Positions 18,164 to 26,549 of a DNA stretch of 64,000 nucleotides are shown in pieces. A model generated the notes under the pieces. It worked only from the letters and a program-made list of their open reading frames with translations. It did not search any database and was not told the origin of the DNA. The DNA comes from Chitinophagaceae bacterium (GTDB lineage Bacteria > Bacteroidota > Bacteroidia > Chitinophagales > Chitinophagaceae). Where the stretch lies: contig CANGWB010000006.1 of assembly GCA_947457465.1 (NCBI GenBank), forward strand, positions 1-64,000. Reading direction: 5' to 3'. How positions within the stretch are numbered: position 1 is the first letter of the stretch; each line of letters begins with the position of its first letter. The translations under genes were made by a program, and so were the position numbers.

Positions 18164-19111
18164 ATGTCCGTTCACGACCTCGAGAAACATTTTCAGGATA
18201 CCATCGACGCGGAGATCAAGATCGAACCGCTCGATTGGATGCCCGACGCCTATCGTAAGACCAACATCCGACAGATCAGTCAACACGCACACAGCGAGAT
18301 CGTCGGTATGCTGCCCGAAGGCAACTGGATCTCACGCGCACCATCACTGAAACGTAAAGCCATTCTACTCGCCAAAGTGCAAGACGAAGCTGGCCACGGA
18401 CTTTATCTCTATTCCGCTTGTGAAACATTGGGTACCTCTCGCGAGGAGACGATCAACGACCTGCATACCGGTCGAGCCAAATACTCCTCCATCTTCAATT
18501 ATCCCACGCTTACCTGGGCTGATATCGGTACCATCGGCTGGCTGGTGGACGGAGCCGCGATCATGAATCAGGTGATGCTCACCCGCACGTCATACGGACC
18601 TTATGCGCGCGCCATGGTACGCATCTGCAAAGAAGAAAGTTTTCATCAGCGTCAGGGATTTGAGTCCCTTCTGGTTCTGTCGAAAGGATCCGAAGCACAA
18701 CGCGCCATGTGTCAAGACGCGATCAACCGCTGGTGGTGGCCCGCCCTCATGATGTTCGGTCCGCGTGACAGCGAAAGCACCAACAGTGACCAAAGCATGA
18801 AATGGAAGATCAAACGCAAAACCAACGACGAACTCCGTCAGCAGTTCGTGGACATCTGCGTGGAGCAAGTGAAACTATTAGGGATGACACTGCCCGATCC
18901 GAATCTGAAATGGAATGAGGAGACCAAGCACTATGATTTTGGAGAGATCGACTGGAATGAATTTTGGCAAGTCGTAAAAGGAAACGGCCCCTGCAATCTC
19001 GAACGCCTGCAGGCCCGCAAAAAAGCCTGGGAGGAAGGTGCTTGGGTGCGCGAAGCTGCCGCCGCCCATGCAGCAAAAAAACAAAAACGCGCTGACGCCA
19101 ACGCCGCCTAA
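18164..19111 (+). CDS. paaA: Phenylacetyl-CoA epoxidase catalytic subunit PaaA
   Basis: 315 residues. It is the di-iron oxygenase subunit that makes the 1,2-epoxide of phenylacetyl-CoA. Carboxylate and histidine ligands typical of the ferritin-like fold are present: Glu45 in AHSEIVG, Glu75-x2-His78 in DEAGHG, and EESFH (157-161). The lysine- and alanine-rich C-terminal tail after about 285 is variable in the family. It is followed 9 bases later by paaB. Confidence 0.96.
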   Translation: MSVHDLEKHFQDTIDAEIKIEPLDWMPDAYRKTNIRQISQHAHSEIVGMLPEGNWISRAPSLKRKAILLAKVQDEAGHGLYLYSACETLGTSREETINDLHTGRAKYSSIFNYPTLTWADIGTIGWLVDGAAIMNQVMLTRTSYGPYARAMVRICKEESFHQRQGFESLLVLSKGSEAQRAMCQDAINRWWWPALMMFGPRDSESTNSDQSMKWKIKRKTNDELRQQFVDICVEQVKLLGMTLPDPNLKWNEETKHYDFGEIDWNEFWQVVKGNGPCNLERLQARKKAWEEGAWVREAAAAHAAKKQKRADANAA

Positions 19112-19120
19112 ACAAACGAC

Positions 19121-19483
19121 ATGAAAACATACATCCGTCTGTTTTTCTATGGAGACATACCTGGACAAGAAACGGGGAGCGCTCCGGCTCCACAAGGACC
19201 GAAAAATGACTGGCCACTCTGGGAAGTTTTTATCCGAAGCAAACAAGGCCTCGATCACAAACACGTAGGCAGCTTGCATGCCACCGATGCACAAATGGCT
19301 ATTGAAAATGCCCGCGATGTATACACGCGCCGACAAGAAGGCGTCAGCATCTGGGTGGTGAAAAGCCAGGACATCCATGCATCGCGACCTGAAGAGTCCG
19401 GTGAGCTCTATGATCCGGCTGCCGACAAGATCTATCGTCACCCTACCTTTTACGATCTGCCCGACGAAATCAATCACATGTAA
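19121..19483 (+). CDS. paaB: Phenylacetyl-CoA epoxidase subunit PaaB
   Basis: 120 residues. It is a small, conserved non-catalytic subunit required for epoxidase activity and thought to bridge PaaAC units. Family hallmarks are WPLWEVFIRSKQGLDHKHVGS near 29-49 and an AIENARDVYTRRQEG segment. The first 25 residues include a Gly/Pro-rich variable stretch. It lies 9 bases after paaA and 3 bases before paaC. Confidence 0.95.
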   Translation: MKTYIRLFFYGDIPGQETGSAPAPQGPKNDWPLWEVFIRSKQGLDHKHVGSLHATDAQMAIENARDVYTRRQEGVSIWVVKSQDIHASRPEESGELYDPAADKIYRHPTFYDLPDEINHM

Positions 19484-19486
19484 GAC

Positions 19487-20221
19487 ATGAAGGCAACGCT
19501 CGACTATATCCTTCATCTGGCCGACAATGCCCTCATTCTCGGACAACGCAATGCCGAGTGGTGTGGACATGGCCCTGTACTCGAACAAGACATCGCGATC
19601 TCAAATATTTCACTCGACCTCATCGGACAAGCCAGAAGTTTCTATCAATACGCCGCAGAACTGAAAGGAAGTGGAACTACCGAAGACGATCTCGCCTACC
19701 TGCGCGATGAACGTCAGTTTCTAAATATTCTCCTCGTTGAACAACCAAAAGGCGATTGGGCATTCACCACACTCCGTCAATTCCTATTCAGTAGCTATCA
19801 ACAACTGCTATTCCAAAAACTGACCACACACGCCGACGAGCGACTAGCCGCCATCGCCGAAAAAACACTGAAAGAAGTCAACTACCATGTTCGATGGAGC
19901 AGTGAATGGGTGATCCGCCTGGGTGATGGAACCGAGGAAAGTAGAAGTAGAATATTGAATGCCATTGCATCGATCTGGACATTCACCGGAGAAATGTTCA
20001 TGTCTGAATCTTTTGAAACCGCCTCCGGCATCGTTGTCACCGAATTGGAAACATCCTGGAGAGAAAAAATAAAAACCTCATTTGCTGAAGCAAACATCGA
20101 TGCGCCGGACAATACATTCATGCGCAGCGGAGGTAAAAAAGGTATACACAGCGAGCACCTGGGGTTCATACTCGCTGAGATGCAATACCTGCAGCGCAGC
20201 TACCCGGGTTGTGAATGGTAA
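19487..20221 (+). CDS. paaC: Phenylacetyl-CoA epoxidase structural subunit PaaC
   Basis: 244 residues. It is the ferritin-like partner of PaaA that lacks the functional metal centre and supports the complex. Recognisable parts are LADNALILGQRNAEWCGHGP (10-29), the ISLDLIGQARSFYQYAAEL helix and the QLLFQKLTTHADERLAAIAEK helix. Its TAA stop overlaps the start of paaD (TAATG), so translation is coupled. Confidence 0.95.
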   Translation: MKATLDYILHLADNALILGQRNAEWCGHGPVLEQDIAISNISLDLIGQARSFYQYAAELKGSGTTEDDLAYLRDERQFLNILLVEQPKGDWAFTTLRQFLFSSYQQLLFQKLTTHADERLAAIAEKTLKEVNYHVRWSSEWVIRLGDGTEESRSRILNAIASIWTFTGEMFMSESFETASGIVVTELETSWREKIKTSFAEANIDAPDNTFMRSGGKKGIHSEHLGFILAEMQYLQRSYPGCEW

Positions 20222-20700
20222 TGGAAAAAATAACGGATACGATCGAATCGATTTATGAGATCCTGGGACGGGTAACCGACCCGGAAGTGCACGTACTTAC
20301 CATTTTAGATCTGGGCATCGTTCGAAACGTAGCATTGAAAGATGATGAACTGATCGTGACGATCACCTCCACCTACACCGGATGCCCGGCCATGGACATG
20401 ATCGCAGCCAACATTCGGATGGAACTGGCTGCCGCCGGTTACAAAAATGTTCGCATCGAACAATCGATCCGTCCGGCCTGGACCACCGATTGGATGAGTG
20501 AAGCCGGTAAAGAAAAATTGAAAGAATACGGAATCGCTCCACCCGATAAACGATTCACGATCCCGGAAGACGGAGTGGGTTGCCCTCGATGCGGATCCAA
20601 CAATACCCGACTCGTGAGTGAATTCGGATCGACGGCATGCAAGGCACTCTATCAATGCCGTGACTGCCATGAGCCGTTTGATTTTTTCAAATGTCATTGA
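20221..20700 (+). CDS. paaD: PaaD, MIP18-family epoxidase assembly factor
   Basis: 159 residues from the ATG at 20221, which overlaps the paaC stop. An in-frame ATG at 20215 would add two residues. The first 100 residues form a MIP18 domain (GRVTDPEVHVLTILDLGIVRNV; TYTGCPAMDMI with the conserved cysteine). The C-terminus carries a zinc-ribbon with CPRCGSNNT and CRDC pairs. PaaD is needed for iron-sulfur or di-iron maturation of the epoxidase rather than catalysis. Confidence 0.93.
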   Translation: MEKITDTIESIYEILGRVTDPEVHVLTILDLGIVRNVALKDDELIVTITSTYTGCPAMDMIAANIRMELAAAGYKNVRIEQSIRPAWTTDWMSEAGKEKLKEYGIAPPDKRFTIPEDGVGCPRCGSNNTRLVSEFGSTACKALYQCRDCHEPFDFFKCH

Positions 20701-20723
20701 GTTAACTAAATAAGAATCATCAC

Positions 20724-21497
20724 ATGCCGACACTGATCAAAGAAATAAAAGGAGCGCTGGGGGTACTGACCCTGAATCGCCCTGACAAATACAATGCTTT
20801 CAATCGGGAGATGGCATTAGCGCTGCAAACAGCTCTTGATGAATGTGCTGACCCCTCTGTTCGCGCAGTATTGATCACAGGCACAGGAAAAGCATTTTGT
20901 TCCGGCCAGGATCTGGCAGAAGCCATCGACCCAAACGGACCGGGCATGAAAAAAATCCTTGCAGAACATTACAATCCCATCGTTCGAAAAATCGCAGCCC
21001 TCGAAAAACCGGTTGTGGCTGCCGTGAACGGTGTAGCCGCCGGCGCAGGCGCCAATCTTGCACTCTGTTGCGATATCACCGTAGCCGCTGAATCTGCTTC
21101 ATTCATTCAAGCCTTTTCTAAAATTGGACTGGTACCCGATACAGGAGGTAGTTTCTTTTTGCCACGCTTAGTGGGTAAGCAAAAGGCAACTGCCTGGATG
21201 ATGCTGGGAGATAAGATCGGAGCTCGTGAAGCGGAACAACAAGGCATGATCTATTCCGTATATCCGGATGCGGATTTCTCAACTGCGGCGATGAATTTGG
21301 CTGAACAGCTTTCTCAAATGCCTACGCAAGCATTGGCCCGCATAAAAAAACAAGTACAGCTTTCCGCGATACAAACTCTCGAGCAGCAATTGCAAACAGA
21401 AGATGACCTGCAGCAAGAGTCAGCTGCTACGTTGGACTTTCAAGAGGGTGTTAATGCTTTTTTGGAAAAACGCAATCCGCGATTCACCGGAAAATAA
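20724..21497 (+). CDS. paaG: 1,2-epoxyphenylacetyl-CoA isomerase PaaG
   Basis: 257 residues, crotonase fold. It turns the ring epoxide into oxepin-CoA and also acts later on enoyl-CoA intermediates. The oxyanion-hole segments FCSGQDLAEA (about 56-65) and NGVAAGAGANLAL (about 99-111) are clear. GLVPDTGGSFFLPRLVG closely resembles the matching PaaG segment and contains the aspartate expected for the isomerase. A generic enoyl-CoA hydratase is the alternative, but context within paaABCD-I-Y makes PaaG likely. It starts 23 bases after paaD. Confidence 0.88.
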   Translation: MPTLIKEIKGALGVLTLNRPDKYNAFNREMALALQTALDECADPSVRAVLITGTGKAFCSGQDLAEAIDPNGPGMKKILAEHYNPIVRKIAALEKPVVAAVNGVAAGAGANLALCCDITVAAESASFIQAFSKIGLVPDTGGSFFLPRLVGKQKATAWMMLGDKIGAREAEQQGMIYSVYPDADFSTAAMNLAEQLSQMPTQALARIKKQVQLSAIQTLEQQLQTEDDLQQESAATLDFQEGVNAFLEKRNPRFTGK

Positions 21498-21503
21498 ACC
21501 AAC

Positions 21504-21926
21504 ATGTCAGACCCAAATAAAGAAGCCAGACGTGTCGTTGAACACATGATGCAACACGATCGATTCTCAAAATGGTTGGGGATCGAGGTGCTGGACATCA
21601 AAGCCGGAGAAAGTTGCATTCGAATGAAGGTGCGCGAAGAAATGGTGAATGGCTTCGGGATTGCTCACGGAGGGGTTGCTTTTTCACTGGCCGACAGTGC
21701 CTTTGCCTTTGCCTGCAACAACCGAAATCAACTCTCCGTGGCACTGGATACTTCCATCAATTTTACAAGAGAAGTGCGTGTAGGCGATACGCTCACGGCT
21801 ACTGCAAAAGAGGAGCATAATGGACGATCGACCGGTCTCTACACCATTCGCATCGTGAATCAGGACGAAAAATTAGTAGCGCAGTTCAAAGGTCTTTGCT
21901 ATCGCACCGATAAAAAAGTGATTTGA
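21504..21926 (+). CDS. paaI: PaaI hotdog thioesterase
   Basis: 140 residues. The hotdog-fold motif GFGIAHGGVAFSLADSAFAF carries the His-Gly-Gly and the acidic residue of the active site. PaaI hydrolyses dead-end CoA esters such as ring-hydroxylated phenylacetyl-CoA and frees CoA. It starts 6 bases after paaG, and its TGA overlaps the ATG of the next gene. Confidence 0.92.
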   Translation: MSDPNKEARRVVEHMMQHDRFSKWLGIEVLDIKAGESCIRMKVREEMVNGFGIAHGGVAFSLADSAFAFACNNRNQLSVALDTSINFTREVRVGDTLTATAKEEHNGRSTGLYTIRIVNQDEKLVAQFKGLCYRTDKKVI

Positions 21927-22513
21927 TGTTTTACGCATTCAACGGAAATAAACCCGTCGTGCATCCATCCGCATTTGTACATCCACAAGCGGTAGTAACA
22001 GGAGCCGTAACCATTGGCAAAGATTGCTATATCGGTCCGGGTGCAGCTCTGCGCGGCGACTGGGGCGAAATCATCCTGAAAGACGGATGCAATGTTCAGG
22101 AGAATTGCACCATTCATATGTTCCCGGGCGTAACGGTTATTCTTGAAGAAGGCGCGCACATCGGTCACGGTGCCATCATTCATGGTGCACATATCGGAAA
22201 GAATTGCCTGGTGGGAATGAATGCTGTAGTGATGGACAATGTAGAACTGGGCGATGAATGCATCGTTGGAGCACTCACGTTCATCAAAGAAGGAGAGAAA
22301 ATCCCGGCCCGTAGTATTGTGGTAGGTAATCCGGGTAAGATCATCAAAAAAGCAAGCAATCAACTCATCGAATGGAAAACCGAGGGCACCCGCCTGTATC
22401 AGGAACTCCCGAAAGCTTGTCACGATTCCCTGAAACCCTGCCGACCCCTACGAAAAGCCCCCGCGAAACGAAATTTTGATGAAGTGGGATACAAAAACCT
22501 GAAAAGAAGTTGA
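21926..22513 (+). CDS. paaY: PaaY-like hexapeptide-repeat thioesterase (gamma-carbonic-anhydrase family)
   Basis: 195 residues from the ATG at 21926 (TGATG overlap with paaI). The body is a left-handed beta-helix of hexapeptide repeats (about 10-150) with a C-terminal helix. Metal-binding histidines expected for the gamma-CA fold appear as HMFPG, HIGHGAIIHG and HIGKNC. In E. coli PaaY hydrolyses a 2-hydroxycyclohepta-dienylacetyl-CoA dead-end product. The stop lies directly before repeat element C, which may end the transcript. Confidence 0.87.
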   Translation: MFYAFNGNKPVVHPSAFVHPQAVVTGAVTIGKDCYIGPGAALRGDWGEIILKDGCNVQENCTIHMFPGVTVILEEGAHIGHGAIIHGAHIGKNCLVGMNAVVMDNVELGDECIVGALTFIKEGEKIPARSIVVGNPGKIIKKASNQLIEWKTEGTRLYQELPKACHDSLKPCRPLRKAPAKRNFDEVGYKNLKRS

Positions 22514-22515
22514 AA

Positions 22516-22563
22516 GTTGAAGGATGAAAGGTGAAATTCATCGTTCACCTTTCATCCTTCAAC
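22516..22563. repeat. Element C: 20-base perfect inverted repeat made of 7-mers
   Basis: Left arm GTTGAAGGATGAAAGGTGAA (22516-22535), loop of 8 bases, exact reverse complement at 22544-22563. The purine strand reads in frame as 7-mers GTTGAAA, GTTGAAG, GATGAAA, GGTGAAA from 22509. It begins at the paaY stop codon. The stem would be very stable in RNA but there is no T-run after it, so it is not a classical terminator. Confidence 0.88.
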
Positions 22564-22635
22564 TCTCCTAATGATTCTCATCAATAGAAACATCGAACTA
22601 TATTTCATAAATTAGCTTCATAAAGTAACCTGATC

Positions 22636-23838
22636 ATGAAAAAAATTCTACCTCTTCTCACCCTTACCGTATGCACCTTGCTTAGTCAGGCGCAATCCGA
22701 TCGTTTTGCCTACACCATCACCGATCAACAATCGGGCGGATCGAATTGGCATTTTCTGCGTCGGATAGACCTGACGGGTGGTTTCGTGACGCAGTCTTTA
22801 TACGAGGGACTGAATAATCAGCGACCTGTTTTTCAGGCCGGTTCCGGAAAAGCCACACTCACCAGCGATGCACCGTTTCAATCGGGTGTAGCTGCCATGG
22901 CCTTAGACCCTCGCACCAATCGCTTATTCTTTACCCCCATGCAGATCGATCAGTTGCGCTACATCGATCTGAATAATTGGAAAACCTATTATGTGTCTGG
23001 CACACCGCTTGCCAACAACCGAACCACCACAACCGATGCCGGTGCGATGGTTACCCGCATGACCATCGGTAACGATGGCTACGGATACGCACTGACTAAC
23101 GACGCCCGTCATTTGATCCGGTTCACAACAGGCGGATTACCTGTCATCGAGGACCTGGGCAGCTTGGTCGACGACGACGCCAACAACGGACAATCGGTTC
23201 ATCTCTCCTGTACCAGCTTCGGAGGCGATATGATCGCAGATGACAAAGGCAATCTGTACTTGATGACTTCCGCTCAATACATTTTTCGGATCAACATTGC
23301 TACTAAAGTCGCCACGCACCTCGGTACGATCAAAGGATTGCCTGTCGGATTCAGCATCAATGGCATGGCCGTAACAGATAAAAATCAGATCCTCGTAACC
23401 AGTGCTGTGCAGCCGGGCTATTTCCTGATCGATGCCGCGAACTGGACCGCAGCCGCATGGCCCGTTAAAGAAACTTCCTGGAACGGATCCGATCTCGCCA
23501 ACGGAAATGTATTGCGCAGTCAGGCCAACACCGCAAATGCTAAACCGGAAACACCCCAGCTCCTTGAAACAGGAAAAGGTTCCATCTCGATTTATCCCAA
23601 TCCAATCCTCAACAATCAGTTCCAGCTGCGCTTGCGTGACCTCATTCCTGGTGGATATCAGTTGGAAATAACCGATATGCTCGGTCGACAAGTCATGAAT
23701 CAGGCCGTACAGATCAGCTTGGAGAACAGCACCATGCCGGTTGTTTTACCGAAGGGACAAACACAAGGTCTCTATCTTATCAAACTCAGTGGTACAGAGA
23801 GCCGGCAGTCCTACCAACAGAAATTCCTGATCCAATAG
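22636..23838 (+). CDS. Secreted beta-propeller-like protein with T9SS sorting domain
   Basis: 400 residues. A signal peptide ([20 protein letters not shown]) leads into a repetitive beta-rich region (about 25-300) with propeller-like blades such as [29 protein letters not shown] and [11 protein letters not shown]. The last 75 residues ([17 protein letters not shown]...GLYLIKLSG...QKFLIQ) are a T9SS type A sorting domain. No catalytic motif is visible and the function is unknown. It stands alone between repeat element C and a strong terminator. Confidence 0.8.
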   Translation: MKKILPLLTLTVCTLLSQAQSDRFAYTITDQQSGGSNWHFLRRIDLTGGFVTQSLYEGLNNQRPVFQAGSGKATLTSDAPFQSGVAAMALDPRTNRLFFTPMQIDQLRYIDLNNWKTYYVSGTPLANNRTTTTDAGAMVTRMTIGNDGYGYALTNDARHLIRFTTGGLPVIEDLGSLVDDDANNGQSVHLSCTSFGGDMIADDKGNLYLMTSAQYIFRINIATKVATHLGTIKGLPVGFSINGMAVTDKNQILVTSAVQPGYFLIDAANWTAAAWPVKETSWNGSDLANGNVLRSQANTANAKPETPQLLETGKGSISIYPNPILNNQFQLRLRDLIPGGYQLEITDMLGRQVMNQAVQISLENSTMPVVLPKGQTQGLYLIKLSGTESRQSYQQKFLIQ

Positions 23839-23862
23839 ATCATACAACCTTTTAAGCGATCA

Positions 23863-23884
23863 GATCCCGGCCTTGGCCGGGATC
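23863..23884 (+). terminator. Terminator of the T9SS propeller gene
   Basis: A perfect 10-base stem GATCCCGGCC / GGCCGGGATC with a 2-base centre, followed by TTTCATTT, 24 bases after the stop codon. It overlaps an upstream in-frame extension of obgE, which argues against that longer start. Confidence 0.88.
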
Positions 23885-23915
23885 TTTCATTTAGGGCTAT
23901 GCCCCCGACATCAGG

Positions 23916-23923
23916 TATATTTG
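23916..23923 (+). promoter_or_regulatory. -7 promoter element of obgE
   Basis: TATATTTG, an exact TAnnTTTG match, 15 bases before the GTG at 23939. It supports GTG as the obgE start. Confidence 0.6.
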
Positions 23924-23938
23924 CAGCCAATCAACCAC

Positions 23939-24943
23939 GTGGAGAAAAGTAATTTCGTCGATCAGATACGGATTTTTTGCCGAAGCGGGCATGGCGGTGC
24001 CGGCAACAAGCATTTCATGCGCAATAAGTTCACCGCCCTGGGCGGACCGGACGGCGGTGATGGCGGTCGCGGCGCGCACATCATCCTCAAAGGCAACCGT
24101 AACCTATGGACATTACTCCATCTTCGCTATTACAAGAATGTATTGGCAGAAGACGGAGAAAGAGGCGGCTCGAATAATTGTCATGGTCGCGATGGAAAAG
24201 ACATCATTATTGAAGTCCCCCTGGGCACCATCGCCCGCGATGAAGAAACCGGAAAACAAGAAGTCGAAATTCTGGAAGACGGTCAAGAGATCGTTTGGAT
24301 TCCCGGCGGAAAAGGCGGATTGGGAAACTCTCATTTTGCCACCCCCACCAACCAGGCGCCTGAACATGCACAACCCGGACTGCCAGGGATCGAAGGATGG
24401 AAAGTGCTGGAACTGAAAGTACTGGCGGATGTAGGACTGGTCGGTTTTCCCAACGCCGGAAAATCAACTCTACTCTCCGTCATCACTGCAGCCAAACCGA
24501 AAATCGCAGACTACGCCTTCACTACCATCACGCCGAATCTCGGCATGGTCGAATACCGCGATGGAAAAAGTTTTTGCATCGCCGACTTGCCGGGTATCAT
24601 CGAAGGCGCAGCTGAAGGTCGCGGCCTCGGTCATCGGTTCCTTCGACACATTGAACGCAACTCTGTATTGTTGTTTTTAATTCCGGCCGACAGCGCCGAT
24701 CATCGAAAGGAATTCGATATTCTTCTCAATGAGCTGGAACAATACAATCCGGAACTGCTCAACAAGCAATTCGTCATCGCGATCAGCAAAAGCGACATGC
24801 TGGATGATGAATTGAAAAAAGAGATTCGCGCTCAATTACCGGACACATACCCACATCTGTTCATCTCCTCAGTCACCAATCAGGGATTGGTTGAGCTGAA
24901 AGATAAACTCTGGCAGATACTGAACACGCCTGTTGCAGAATGA
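23939..24943 (+). CDS. obgE: Obg-family GTPase (CgtA)
   Basis: 334 residues from the GTG at 23939. The earlier ATG at 23873 lies inside the preceding terminator and before the promoter box. The Obg glycine-rich domain covers about 1-158 ([31 protein letters not shown]). The G domain follows with G1 [10 protein letters not shown]3 DLPGI and G4-like SKSD. There is no extended C-terminal domain. Obg acts in large ribosomal subunit assembly and stress signalling. A short zinc-ribbon gene follows by one base. Confidence 0.95.
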   Translation: MEKSNFVDQIRIFCRSGHGGAGNKHFMRNKFTALGGPDGGDGGRGAHIILKGNRNLWTLLHLRYYKNVLAEDGERGGSNNCHGRDGKDIIIEVPLGTIARDEETGKQEVEILEDGQEIVWIPGGKGGLGNSHFATPTNQAPEHAQPGLPGIEGWKVLELKVLADVGLVGFPNAGKSTLLSVITAAKPKIADYAFTTITPNLGMVEYRDGKSFCIADLPGIIEGAAEGRGLGHRFLRHIERNSVLLFLIPADSADHRKEFDILLNELEQYNPELLNKQFVIAISKSDMLDDELKKEIRAQLPDTYPHLFISSVTNQGLVELKDKLWQILNTPVAE

Positions 24944-24944
24944 T

Positions 24945-25130
24945 ATGCAAAAACAACGTTGCTCTTTTTGCGGCCATACGGTTGATCTGATCCATGTACA
25001 TGGACATTATCAATGTCCTATTTGCAAAACGAATGCGCTGCCTTGTTGTGACGGTGACAACTGTGACACAAACCTCCTGCTGAGCGATCGGCTACAGCAG
25101 GAAAACGAAGGCGAACGAAACGATCAATAA
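24945..25130 (+). CDS. Small zinc-ribbon protein downstream of obgE
   Basis: 61 residues from the ATG at 24945, one base after the obgE stop. Two CxxC pairs, CSFC (near 5-8) and CPIC (near 25-28), flank a histidine-rich stretch (LIHVHGHYQ). Another Cys cluster, PCCDGDNC, follows. The pattern predicts a compact zinc ribbon. It is certainly coupled to obgE; a role in ribosome assembly or RNA binding is only inference. Its last 7 bases overlap the convergent GH18 gene. Confidence 0.75.
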   Translation: MQKQRCSFCGHTVDLIHVHGHYQCPICKTNALPCCDGDNCDTNLLLSDRLQQENEGERNDQ

Positions 25131-26461
25131 GTACGCCCCACCGTATCACAAGCAGCTTTCAGTAACGAACTGCCATCCGTCGCATCCTGCCATTTCTCCC
25201 ACATCATGACGCCATTGGCCTGATCTTTTGCCAGTTTAGCCTTGCGCTTGATCGTGTATTGGCCATTGTAATAGATCGTGTAGTTCGTAAATCCGCCAGC
25301 CGTGACAACCGCCGAATCGGAATTGGGGCTTCCACCCTGACCCAGAATTCCTCTAAACGAAAGCGTGGTTCCGGATTGTGTGATCCCCGAAGGACGACCA
25401 TAGGCCGGCAGACCCAATACGCATTTCGAAGCGGGCATCTGTCGGGTATTCAGCCAATAGTTCAAACAGGTCTGTGCAAGAGCATAATCGCTGTGATGAC
25501 GAAACGGTGCGGATGTACTGAAGTCATCATAGGCCATCACATTGAAAAAATCAACATACGGGAAGATCTCATTACGAACCGCATCGCGGATACCCCCCGC
25601 ATATTTACCGGCCGTGACGGCGCAGGATAAATAATATCTAGCATCCCGGTGCAAAGAATCAGACAACTCTTTCATCATAGCCGTGAACGTGACATCTGTT
25701 CCGTCAGAGGTCGTAGGAAATTCCCAATCCATATCCACACCATCGAATCCGTACTGACGTACTTTGGCCATCACATCCTTCACGAAATTATTTCGACCGG
25801 TTGCGGTGGCTGCCATGTTCTTAAAATTCGTCTTCCCATCACCCGTGCCATCGTTAATCCCCACAAACACTTTTGCCCCATTGGCTCTTGCTTTGGTAAG
25901 CACATCATTCAGCGTAGTCGGACTGTTCACGGTAAGTGTACCACTGGCATTCACCCCGAAAAAAGCATAGACCACTACATTGGTCATACGGAATTTCACA
26001 TCCGGTACATCCGCCACCGAACGATACGAGGGGAAATAGCCCACTACATAATATCCGAACGGAGCAGGTGCCGAAATGGTGATATAGGTGAACGATCGAA
26101 CCTGACTCGTACAACCGGTTGCTGCTCCGTTGCTGTTCTTAGGAACTACATACCAATAATAGGTTGCATTGGGGGTTGCTGAGATAGTATGCGTATAACT
26201 GGTTCCACTGACGCTGCTGGCGATCTGAGTGGTCGGATTGGCAACTGTTCCGAGATACACATCATAGATGCTGGCGCCGGAAACGGCGTTCCAACTCAAC
26301 GTAACCTGGGTGGCCGTGACGAAGCTGCCGTTGCCCGGACCAGCCGCTGTTGCACAACCGGGTGCGGGGTTTGGAGTCGGACCTGGAGCAGGTGAATCTT
26401 TCTTTCCACAGGAAACCCAATAGATGCTGATGAAGAATAGAACGGTCAGGCGGAGGCGCAT
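25124..26461 (-). CDS. GH18 chitinase-like lipoprotein with fibronectin III domain
   Basis: 445 residues from the ATG at 26461; the open frame runs further upstream but crosses into the divergent peptidase gene. The lipobox YWVSC (near 18) is followed by a Pro/Gly linker and an Fn3-like domain (about 40-130). The GH18 barrel runs from about 140 to the end. The family active-site motif DxxDxDxE reads FDGVDMDWEFP with the catalytic Glu intact. YFPSYRS and MAYDDF are further GH18 strands. It would cut chitin or related beta-1,4-GlcNAc polymers at the cell surface. Endo-N-acetylglucosaminidase activity is also possible in this family. Confidence 0.88.
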   Translation of the reverse strand: MRLRLTVLFFISIYWVSCGKKDSPAPGPTPNPAPGCATAAGPGNGSFVTATQVTLSWNAVSGASIYDVYLGTVANPTTQIASSVSGTSYTHTISATPNATYYWYVVPKNSNGAATGCTSQVRSFTYITISAPAPFGYYVVGYFPSYRSVADVPDVKFRMTNVVVYAFFGVNASGTLTVNSPTTLNDVLTKARANGAKVFVGINDGTGDGKTNFKNMAATATGRNNFVKDVMAKVRQYGFDGVDMDWEFPTTSDGTDVTFTAMMKELSDSLHRDARYYLSCAVTAGKYAGGIRDAVRNEIFPYVDFFNVMAYDDFSTSAPFRHHSDYALAQTCLNYWLNTRQMPASKCVLGLPAYGRPSGITQSGTTLSFRGILGQGGSPNSDSAVVTAGGFTNYTIYYNGQYTIKRKAKLAKDQANGVMMWEKWQDATDGSSLLKAACDTVGRTY

Positions 26462-26549
26462 AGATTGATTTTGGTGCCTGAAATTAGTCGTTTTCACGAA
26501 AGAATGGACGGCCTGCGTTTCGTAATTTGCAAGGACCAAAAAAACCATC

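Noticed and set aside
23873-23938. Longer obgE start giving 356 residues
   Set aside because: The extension overlaps a terminator and precedes the promoter box, and it does not resemble the Obg N-terminus.
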